Shown: piece after piece, positions 1-5,174 of the stretch
Layout of the letters: every line of letters starts with the position of its first letter
Numbering within the stretch: the stretch's first letter is position 1
Source of the DNA: Methanocorpusculum sp.
GTDB lineage: Archaea > Halobacteriota > Methanomicrobia > Methanomicrobiales > Methanocorpusculaceae
Length of the DNA: 8,094 bases
Assembly (NCBI GenBank): GCA_029987315.1
Contig: DALTVZ010000161.1
Coordinates: 1-8,094, forward strand
Reading direction: 5' to 3'
Position numbers and translations under genes: made by a program
The notes under the pieces: model-generated
Database searches by the model: none
What the model saw: only the letters and a program-made list of their open reading frames with translations
Told to the model about the DNA's origin: nothing

Positions 1-146
1 CGTATGGGGACTAAAACATGTCTGATATTTTCTGTACAAATAGTCAATATGTTCTGATGGTTCTTATTCGTATTGGAGAAGTATCCTTCATTGGATATTT
101 CTCCACATATTCCTTCACCTATAGTGAATTCCCTCTCCTGCAATGC
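1..146. repeat. Left copy of an imperfect direct repeat with a 68-base perfect core
   Basis: Bases 1-68 are identical to 842-909. From base 69 the match continues to about 146 (against 910-988) with 17 mismatches and one single-base gap, about 78% by hand alignment. The offset is 841 bases, becoming 842 after the gap. The perfect core covers the non-coding DNA downstream of pyrC plus its last codons; the diverged part corresponds to the pyrC coding tail. The repeat may begin before the window, because the match is already perfect at base 1. It lies downstream of the pilin gene, just as the right copy lies downstream of pyrC. Confidence 0.93.
64..146 (-). pseudogene. Remnant of a pyrC 3' end (decayed duplicate)
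   Basis: Read on the minus strand, this stretch aligns with the last 27 or so codons of the intact pyrC at 905-988, including the TAA stop (64-66 against 905-907). One base is missing relative to pyrC, in the A-run of the codons for GGGKMW, so the reading frame is broken. Many differences fall at first and second codon positions, unlike a coding sequence under selection. No start or catalytic part of the enzyme is present. It is best read as a leftover from duplication or site-directed integration at the pyrC end. An alternative is a tail brought in from a related strain's pyrC. The remnant's upstream limit is uncertain because similarity fades past 146. Confidence 0.7.
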
Positions 147-203
147 ATACATTTCTTCTTCTACTGGTCAAGGAACCTGTTGAAAAATAATAATTTATAT
201 AAT

Positions 204-698
204 CTATCCTTCGGATCGGGAGAAGAGCTTTCCATCCGATTTTCTGATGATGTCGACTCGGACCACGTCGCCATCCTTAAACGCACTGCCAGTCAGACGA
301 AAATATCCGATAGCTCCAGGTAACCATACGTCTCCATTTGGACCGTCGCCGCTAATAGAATTCAAGCCAACCGTCCCTGCTTTATATGCTCTCGCAGTTA
401 GATTTTCGCACGGGGGATTTTTTATAATAAGTAGTTTACCATTGATATAAAATTCCGGTTTGTAATCTGAATTCACAAGTAGATCTCTGCCAATGTTTTT
501 CACAGTTATATTGCGGTCACCAACTTTGATAGACTGGATCTGAATGATCTCATTAGGATGTTCATCCAACTCGTTGATGAAGGGCATGACGAAGGCGGCA
601 AAAAGCCCACACATAATAACTGTTATTGCAACAAGAATTATGGTGGCAATAACTGGCGATACACCATCATTGTTTTTTTCAGATATTTTTTTATTCAT
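204..698 (-). CDS. Archaeal type IV pilin-like protein (DUF1628 / Pilin_N family)
   Basis: A probable secreted pilin or pilin-like subunit of 164 residues. With the ATG at 698 the protein has a short charged leader (residues 1-12, ending NNDG), then VSPVIA and a hydrophobic segment to about residue 37. This is the classic class III signal of haloarchaeal and methanogen pilins: a prepilin peptidase would cut after Gly12, and the hydrophobic helix would pack in the filament core. The rest (about 45-164) looks like a beta-rich extracellular domain, with the family-like stretch VKNIGRDLL. An in-frame GTG at 764 would add 22 residues and has a weak AAGGAT ahead of it; I prefer 698 because leaders of this family are short. 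No clear TATA box was found. No pilus assembly ATPase or peptidase gene is nearby, so this is an orphan subunit. It lies between the two direct repeats and is AT-richer at its 3' flank than the neighbouring operon. Confidence 0.85.
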   Translation of the reverse strand: MNKKISEKNNDGVSPVIATIILVAITVIMCGLFAAFVMPFINELDEHPNEIIQIQSIKVGDRNITVKNIGRDLLVNSDYKPEFYINGKLLIIKNPPCENLTARAYKAGTVGLNSISGDGPNGDVWLPGAIGYFRLTGSAFKDGDVVRVDIIRKSDGKLFSRSEG

Positions 699-764
699 GA
701 TTGAAAAGATGTTTGTCCCTGCCATTGACCGCGCCCGTTCATCGTATGCTGTTGCATTTTTCAC

Positions 765-841
765 GAATCCTTGACCTAGCAGAAGGTGCCTCTTGCATGT
801 TATGTTGTCCCGTAATTCAATTCACGCGATCGCATATTGAC
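765..841. other. Intergenic spacer between pilin gene and right repeat
   Basis: This short spacer precedes the pilin gene on the minus strand. No gene is visible. It holds the palindrome GCGATCGC (826-833) and a weak A/T-rich stretch around 797-805 that could at best be a poor TATA element. The right repeat starts immediately after it. Confidence 0.4.
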
Positions 842-892
842 CGTATGGGGACTAAAACATGTCTGATATTTTCTGTACAAATAGTCAATATG
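833..892. repeat. Inverted repeat, two 9-base arms spanning the right repeat core
   Basis: CATATTGAC (833-841) and GTCAATATG (884-892) are perfect inverse complements separated by 42 bases. Directly inside the right arm is a small hairpin, TATTT (867-871) with AAATA (879-883) and a 7-base loop. The left arm ends exactly one base before the perfect direct repeat begins, and the right arm lies within it. The matching left arm of the other repeat copy would fall just outside the window. The structure sits about 15 to 75 bases downstream of the pyrC stop in the transcribed direction, so it could be a 3'-UTR fold or a protein-binding or recombination site. Function is unproven. Confidence 0.5.
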
Positions 893-988
893 TTCTGATG
901 GTTCTTATTTGTATTGGGGAAGCTTCCTAGCTTGGGTATTTGTCCACATTTTTCCTCCGCCTGTGGTGAATTCCCTGTCGTGCCATGC
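842..988. repeat. Right copy of the imperfect direct repeat, overlapping the pyrC 3' end
   Basis: Partner of the repeat at 1-146. Bases 842-909 match the left copy perfectly and include the pyrC stop codon (905-907) and part of the preceding Lys codon. Bases 910-988 are the intact pyrC coding tail and match the left copy at about 78% with one extra base. This copy is in its native setting, since its reading frame is open through pyrC. Confidence 0.93.
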
Positions 989-2167
989 GGGGATCCCGCC
1001 GATCACGGTCGTCACTGGAAAAAGTCCCTGCATCCCTTCGTACGGGGTCCAGCCGCATCTGCTGTGCAAAGACTCGCCGGTGATTTTCATCGGGTCATCA
1101 GCATAAATGGCAAGATCTGCCCGGCTACCGGGAGTGAGCGATGGGGCGGGTATGCTCAGAATACTGCATGGATTTGATACGGTTTTTTCGATCACATCCG
1201 CGAGACTGATCTTTCCCTCCTTCACGGCGTTCATCAAAAGCGGGAGCATTGTTTCAACACCGGGAACTCCAGACGGTGCAGAGCTGAATGCCTGTGTTTT
1301 TTCTATAATAGTGTGCGGGGCATGGTCTGAGGCGATGACCGGGATTTTTTTGAAATTTTGAATCAGGGCAAGCCGCTCCTTTTTCGAGCGGAGCGGGGGG
1401 TTCATCTTCCAAAATGTATTTGTCGGGTCGGTCTCTTCATTAGATAAAAAAAGATGATGGGGTGTGACTTCAAAACTGCCTTTGATCGAGTCAAACGCCT
1501 CTGTGCCGCTGACATGACAGATATGCAGTTTAGCTGATGACGGAGCAAGATCTTGTACGAGACGAATGACTTCCGCCTCGCCAAAGACAGAACGTGATCG
1601 GTCGTGTTCCACAAGAGAGTGAACGTCTCCGGGCATCACCTCTTCTGCGTGAACGGTCACGAGCATGTTGTGTTCTGCAAGGACCCTTAGGCAATCTCGT
1701 ATCACCTCAACGGAAAGAGCATTCCCATAACTCGAAGGAGCGGCAAACATTTCTCCGAATGCAAGAACGCCAGCTTTTATCAGGCCGGGGATGTCAGCAT
1801 TCTCTGTAACGGATCCGTTTATCCCGAAGTGACAGATCGAATCCTTCGAAGCAAGAGCGGCTCTTGAAGTAAAATTTTCCACCGTTTCCATCGGCGGGAT
1901 GGTATTCGGCTGATCAACGACGGTGGCTACTCCTCCGGCGGCAGCCGCCTGTGTTCCGGTTTTCCATCCCTCTTTTGCCGCTTGAGGGCCGTCACGCATA
2001 TGTACATGCATGTCGGTCGCCGCCGGGATACAGAGCCGATTTTTACAATCTATGACCCTGTCAGCAGAGCCTGAGCTTCCGATATGGGTGATGACCCCAT
2101 TATCTATAGAAATATCTGTGATTCTTCCGTCAGGCAATCGTACATTGGAAAGAATCAGTTCTACCAT
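905..2167 (-). CDS. pyrC: Dihydroorotase (class I, archaeal)
   Basis: Converts N-carbamoyl-aspartate to dihydroorotate, the third step of pyrimidine synthesis, in the cytosol. The protein is 420 residues, normal for a class I dihydroorotase. It has an N-terminal beta-sandwich start, then the metal motif DMHVHMRDG (His54, His56, Arg58) and the AAGGVATVVDQPNT segment typical of the family. Further ligands are His173 (TVHAEE), His218 (HICHVSG) and the catalytic Asp281 (ASDHAPH). At the bridging ligand site, where many class I enzymes have Asp in FSDDG, this protein reads FGEMF, so Glu139 is the likely counterpart; this is my alignment by eye. The ATG lies 2 bases after the hypE stop, so translation is probably coupled. 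It is the last gene of the hypC-hypA-hypE-pyrC operon. Its 3' end is duplicated at 64-146. Confidence 0.95.
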   Translation of the reverse strand: MVELILSNVRLPDGRITDISIDNGVITHIGSSGSADRVIDCKNRLCIPAATDMHVHMRDGPQAAKEGWKTGTQAAAAGGVATVVDQPNTIPPMETVENFTSRAALASKDSICHFGINGSVTENADIPGLIKAGVLAFGEMFAAPSSYGNALSVEVIRDCLRVLAEHNMLVTVHAEEVMPGDVHSLVEHDRSRSVFGEAEVIRLVQDLAPSSAKLHICHVSGTEAFDSIKGSFEVTPHHLFLSNEETDPTNTFWKMNPPLRSKKERLALIQNFKKIPVIASDHAPHTIIEKTQAFSSAPSGVPGVETMLPLLMNAVKEGKISLADVIEKTVSNPCSILSIPAPSLTPGSRADLAIYADDPMKITGESLHSRCGWTPYEGMQGLFPVTTVIGGIPAWHDREFTTGGGKMWTNTQARKLPQYK

Positions 2168-2169
2168 CT

Positions 2170-3195
2170 TCAGCAGACCCTTGGGACAGGATCTCCAAGA
2201 GGCGGTTCGATGAACCGTTCGCCGCCGATCCTGGTCTGCATAACGACACCGGATCCTACAACGACCTCTCCGACGATCGCGGCATCTTTGCCGTAAGGGT
2301 GAGCTTTCAGTGCGGCAAGAACGCGGTCTGCTACCTCAGGTGAAACACCCATCACACATTTTCCTTCGTTTGCGACCTGAAGTGGATCGATACCGAGCAG
2401 TGCCCCGGCGGAGGCAACGCTTTCTCGAATAGGGATCATCTCTTCACTGACTACGACCTTCACACTCGCTTTCCGTGCCATCTCATTGATGCAGGCAGCA
2501 AATCCTCCGCGGGTCGGGTCCTTCATGGCATGAATATTCCCATGCCCGGCCGCCTTCATTACGCTTTCGATCATCTTCCAGAGCGGAGCAACATCGGACT
2601 TCAGCTGATCGCCCAGATCGAATCCTTCTCGGAACGAAACGATTGCCAGACCATGATCCCCAAGCGTTCCTGATACGATTATTTTATCGCCGACCGTGAG
2701 ATTTTTGTCACGAATAAGGAATCCATCATCTCTAATGACGCCGACCCCGGCTGTGTTGATGATGATCCCGTCAAGGCTTCCCTTTTCCACAACTTTTGTG
2801 TCTCCTGTGATGATTGAGGCCCCGGCTTCCCCTAAGGCCTCATCCATCGAAGCGACGATCCTCGCCAGATCTGCGATCGGAAATCCCTCTTCGATGACCA
2901 TACCACATGTGAGGGCGATCGGCTGTGCGCCCATTACCGAAAGATCGTTGATCGTTCCTGAAACTGCGACTCTGCCGATATCACCGCCCGGGAAGAAGAT
3001 CGGCTTTACCACGTGTGAATCGGTCGTCAAGACAATGGTTTTTCCTCCGATCGTGAAGGTCGAGCCGTCATCCAGCGAGTCAAGTCCAATACCGCCGGCA
3101 TTATTATGTTTGTATGCCGTGAGCGTCTGGAGAAGTTCTCCCATGACCTCGCCCCCGGCACCGTGCATCATATTTACTTCCGTATCCTTTTTCAT
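2170..3195 (-). CDS. hypE: [NiFe]-hydrogenase maturation protein HypE (thiocarbamate dehydratase)
   Basis: HypE receives a carbamoyl group from HypF on its C-terminal Cys and dehydrates it with ATP to a thiocyanate, which supplies the CN ligands of the NiFe(CN)2CO centre. The 341-residue length is normal. The PurM-like ATP-binding fold is recognisable from HGAGGEVM near the start, FFPGGDIGRVAVSGTINDL (about 68-86), DPTRGG in the second half, and the C-terminal PRVC in which Cys341 is the last residue, as the mechanism requires. The start ATG overlaps the hypA stop as ATGA (4 bases), with GGTGA a few bases upstream as a ribosome-binding site. Partners HypC and HypA are encoded just upstream; HypF, HypD and HypB are not in the window and must be elsewhere if the pathway is complete. 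Confidence 0.97.
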   Translation of the reverse strand: MKKDTEVNMMHGAGGEVMGELLQTLTAYKHNNAGGIGLDSLDDGSTFTIGGKTIVLTTDSHVVKPIFFPGGDIGRVAVSGTINDLSVMGAQPIALTCGMVIEEGFPIADLARIVASMDEALGEAGASIITGDTKVVEKGSLDGIIINTAGVGVIRDDGFLIRDKNLTVGDKIIVSGTLGDHGLAIVSFREGFDLGDQLKSDVAPLWKMIESVMKAAGHGNIHAMKDPTRGGFAACINEMARKASVKVVVSEEMIPIRESVASAGALLGIDPLQVANEGKCVMGVSPEVADRVLAALKAHPYGKDAAIVGEVVVGSGVVMQTRIGGERFIEPPLGDPVPRVC

Positions 3196-3536
3196 ACTGA
3201 ATCACCAGTTTCGATCTCAAGATTTTTTACGACGATCTCTCTTCCTTGAGTCATGTGGGGAAGCTTTCCACAGTTCGGACAGACAAAGATTTCCGGTCCT
3301 TTATATCCGCAATCACACTCAGCTATAGGAAGAATTGTGTTAAAAACGATTTTAGTATCCGTGAACATCGGGTCGTCGGTGATAAAAGTCTGGAACATGA
3401 ACTCCACCTGTTCCGGGTTCACCATTGCCATGGATCCAATATCCACATAAATGGTCTTCACCAGTCTGGCGTGATTTTCTTCGGCGGCCCGTTTTGAGGT
3501 CACATATACGTCATAGGCGATGCCGGCTTCATGCAT
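3192..3536 (-). CDS. hypA: Hydrogenase nickel-insertion protein HypA
   Basis: HypA is a small metallochaperone delivering nickel to the large subunit of [NiFe] hydrogenases, usually together with HypB. I start it at the ATG giving MHEAG, because Met1-His2 form the nickel site; the frame is open further upstream, but longer versions would bury this terminus. The protein is 114 residues, typical for the family. The zinc loop has Cys74, Cys76, Cys86 and Cys89 (ECDCGY and VCPNCG). The first pair is CxC rather than the CxxC common in bacterial HypA. The start overlaps the end of hypC by 8 bases and the stop overlaps hypE by 4, so all three maturation genes are probably translationally coupled. No strong ribosome-binding site precedes it. 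Confidence 0.95.
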   Translation of the reverse strand: MHEAGIAYDVYVTSKRAAEENHARLVKTIYVDIGSMAMVNPEQVEFMFQTFITDDPMFTDTKIVFNTILPIAECDCGYKGPEIFVCPNCGKLPHMTQGREIVVKNLEIETGDSV

Positions 3537-3765
3537 GATCCAGCTCATCCATTGCTTTATAGACTTCTTTAAAAAGTTCCCGCGTTTCCAATCCTTCTTC
3601 ACGCGAAAGCCGCTGGATAGCAAATCCCACATGGACAAGAACAAACTCGCCGACTTTTACGTCAACAAGATCTATACGAACCTCCTGCTGGAGCTCGCCG
3701 TAATCAACAAGTGCGACATTTCCGTCGCGGATCTCTAGAATTTCTGCGGGAACTGCAATACACAT
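3529..3765 (-). CDS. hypC: Hydrogenase maturation chaperone HypC
   Basis: HypC is a small chaperone (78 residues, normal length) that binds HypD during Fe(CN)2CO assembly and then the hydrogenase large-subunit precursor. The N-terminal MCIAVP carries the essential Cys2, which fixes the start codon. The OB-fold core VALVDYGELQQEVRIDL (about 17-33) and GEFVLVHVGFAI, with its conserved His, are diagnostic. It is the first gene of the hypC-hypA-hypE-pyrC operon. No Shine-Dalgarno sequence lies ahead of the ATG, and A/T-rich TATA-like sequences lie about 21-30 bases upstream, which suggests a leaderless or nearly leaderless transcript. Confidence 0.97.
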   Translation of the reverse strand: MCIAVPAEILEIRDGNVALVDYGELQQEVRIDLVDVKVGEFVLVHVGFAIQRLSREEGLETRELFKEVYKAMDELDHA

Positions 3766-3782
3766 ATGGGTGTATATAGGTT

Positions 3783-3797
3783 GATAATAGTGATAAA
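3783..3797 (-). promoter_or_regulatory. Candidate promoter (TATA-like) of the hyp-pyrC operon
   Basis: On the minus strand the bases read TTTATCA (3791-3797) and CTATTATC (3783-3790), centred about 29 and 21 bases ahead of the hypC ATG. The first distance fits an archaeal TATA box driving a leaderless mRNA. A stronger-looking CTATATAC is nearer (about 3772-3779) but only about 10 bases from the ATG, too close for that start. A T-rich minus-strand tract just upstream (3796-3812) could end the tRNA transcript. Confidence 0.4.
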
Positions 3798-3823
3798 GAA
3801 AGCGAAAAGAGATCTGTTCAAAG

Positions 3824-3910
3824 TGGCGCCGAGAGGGAGATTTGAACTCCCGAGGTATTGCTACCAGTGGCTTTCAAGGCCACCGCCTTTCCGGACTAGA
3901 CTATCTCGGC
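3824..3910 (-). tRNA. tRNA-Ser (anticodon UGA), CCA encoded
   Basis: The minus strand folds into a class II tRNA. The acceptor stem GCCGAGA (5' end at 3910) pairs with TCTCGGC (3828-3834), followed by discriminator G (3827) and encoded CCA (3824-3826). The anticodon stem GTGGC/GCCAC encloses the loop CTTGAAA with anticodon TGA (3874-3876). The long variable arm GGTA-GCAA-TACC is the hallmark of serine tRNAs, and the T arm is GGGAG TTCAAAT CTCCC. The discriminator G also fits serine. The body is 84 bases without CCA. It decodes UCA and possibly other UCN codons. It lies between thiI and hypC on the same strand; no intron is visible. The product is a possible substrate of the ThiI (U8 is present) and CCA enzymes encoded upstream. 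Confidence 0.97.
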
Positions 3911-3940
3911 TCCGGACCTTAAGATGTTAGACGTTGAGGT

Positions 3941-3948
3941 AAAAATAG
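3941..3948 (-). promoter_or_regulatory. Candidate TATA box of tRNA-Ser; T-run may also end the thiI transcript
   Basis: The minus strand reads CTATTTTT here, centred about 35 bases ahead of the mature tRNA 5' end, which would give a short 5' leader for RNase P. The same run of five T residues lies about 35 bases after the thiI stop codon and could act as an archaeal U-tract terminator. Both roles are inferred from position and composition only. Confidence 0.4.
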
Positions 3949-3980
3949 ATTGTGTGTTGTTAAGGGGAGGGATCGGTTCT

Positions 3981-5174
3981 TCACTCAGAGAGCATTTTCT
4001 GAAATATTTCTCCATCCTTTGCGATCCAGAGCTCTGCTGACAAAACTGCCTCAGAAATGAGCTCATCCATGTCGAGTTTGTTTTCTTCGGTCTCGATCAG
4101 ATCCTGAGCAGAACGGGTTGCCGGTTTTTTCGGCACGACTAGGCAATCTGTATCACCAGGACTTTCGTGATAGGTGCCTATTTTTCGAGAGATCGCTATG
4201 ATCTCCTCCTTGTCATAGGTCAGAAGGGGGCGCAGCACAGGGAGCTTCACCGAGGCGGTGATAACGCCCATGTTCTGTAATGTCTGGGATGCCACCTGTC
4301 CAAGGTTTTCTCCAGAGACGATGCCCTCCAATTTGTTTTGTTCTGCAACGCCTTCTGCCACCCGCATCATGAATCTCTTACAGAAGAGGCAGCTGTAATG
4401 TCGGTCACAGGAGTGTGTCATCGCATCAAAGAACGGTTCGATGTTCACGATCCAAAGAGGGATCGCCCGTCCGGGACACCATGTGGAAAGGATCCTGACA
4501 TTGTCCATTGCAAGGCTCCGTGTCGCCGGTCCGGCCCATTTCCCTCCGTCCATGAAGACGCCGGAGATCACGACCCCTCTTCTCATCATGAGCCATGCGG
4601 CTACGGGGGCGTCGATCCCTGATGAAATAAGAGCAGCTGCTCGTCCTGCTGTTCCAAGCGGGAGGCCTCCCTGCCCCGGGATCCTATCATCGTAGACGAT
4701 ACCTCCGTATTCTCTTGCTTCGACAAAAATTTCATATTCTGGATCGTCCAGATCGACTTCAAAGTCAGGTATCTTCTCCCAGATCACGTCGGCGATCATG
4801 CCGGCAAGCTGCTGGCTCGTATACTCTTTTACATGTTGCCGGCGTGCCCGTACTGCAAAACTCATACCGGATTTAAGTTTTTTTTCGGCAAACTTTAGAG
4901 CGATTTTTGCCAGATCTTCTGGGTTGTTCGTTGTGGTCTCGCAGATACTGACATCTACGATGCCAAAGATCCTTGAAACGATCGGAGCGATCCGCTCTGC
5001 GTCACCGAAGATGAGGATGCGCCCTCTGTATTCTTCGATCGAGTATTCGATCTTCTGTGTGTCCAGAGCGGCTTTGATATTTTTCGTCAAAGCGAGCATA
5101 AATTGTTTTTTGACCGGCTCGCTTTTCAGCCAAAGTTCGCCTATTCGAACCATTACTGCTCTATTTTGTTCCAT
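3981..5174 (-). CDS. thiI: tRNA 4-thiouridine synthase ThiI (archaeal type, no rhodanese domain)
   Basis: Adenylates U8 of tRNA and replaces the oxygen by sulfur. The protein has 397 residues: a ferredoxin-like N-terminal region (about 1-60), a THUMP tRNA-binding domain (about 60-165) and a PP-loop ATPase domain (about 175-397). The C-terminal rhodanese domain of E. coli ThiI is absent, as in archaea. The PP-loop reads SSGIDAP (184-190) where SGGxDS is usual; Asp188 is kept. Cys262 and Cys265 (CLFCKR) plus Cys344 (DTDCLV) match the three-Cys pattern proposed to hold an Fe-S cluster in methanogen ThiI. GENLGQVASQT (288-298) is typical. The ATG at 5174 is supported by AGGAGGG 8 bases upstream; an internal ATG at 5153 would remove the first beta strand. 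It overlaps the larE-like gene by 22 bases and ends the thpR-cca-larE-thiI operon. Confidence 0.95.
   Translation of the reverse strand: MEQNRAVMVRIGELWLKSEPVKKQFMLALTKNIKAALDTQKIEYSIEEYRGRILIFGDAERIAPIVSRIFGIVDVSICETTTNNPEDLAKIALKFAEKKLKSGMSFAVRARRQHVKEYTSQQLAGMIADVIWEKIPDFEVDLDDPEYEIFVEAREYGGIVYDDRIPGQGGLPLGTAGRAAALISSGIDAPVAAWLMMRRGVVISGVFMDGGKWAGPATRSLAMDNVRILSTWCPGRAIPLWIVNIEPFFDAMTHSCDRHYSCLFCKRFMMRVAEGVAEQNKLEGIVSGENLGQVASQTLQNMGVITASVKLPVLRPLLTYDKEEIIAISRKIGTYHESPGDTDCLVVPKKPATRSAQDLIETEENKLDMDELISEAVLSAELWIAKDGEIFQKMLSE

Noticed and set aside
18..323. Open plus-strand frame across the left repeat and the pilin 3' end
   Set aside because: It crosses the decayed pyrC remnant and the antisense of the pilin gene, and its translation resembles no recognisable protein. 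The well-supported pilin gene on the other strand explains the region.
826..833. Palindrome GCGATCGC, like the cyanobacterial HIP1 octamer
   Set aside because: A single occurrence was noticed, and an 8-base palindrome is easily expected by chance. Nothing else points to cyanobacteria.
842..860. The word GGGGACTAAAAC, resembling the end of some CRISPR repeats, occurs in both direct repeat copies
   Set aside because: There are only two copies 841 bases apart, with a protein gene between them and no regular spacers or cas genes. The word is explained by the larger duplication.
2696..3328. Long plus-strand open frame of about 210 codons antisense to hypE and hypA
   Set aside because: It is the shadow of two unmistakable minus-strand genes, with low-complexity composition from reversed codons.
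3537..3644. N-terminal extension of hypA reaching further into hypC
   Set aside because: HypA needs a free Met-His terminus to bind nickel, and the extended residues are the out-of-frame reading of hypC.
3772..3779. Strong-looking TATA sequence just before hypC
   Set aside because: It is only about 10 bases from the hypC ATG, whose position is fixed by the MCxxxP terminus. Transcription from it would start inside the gene.
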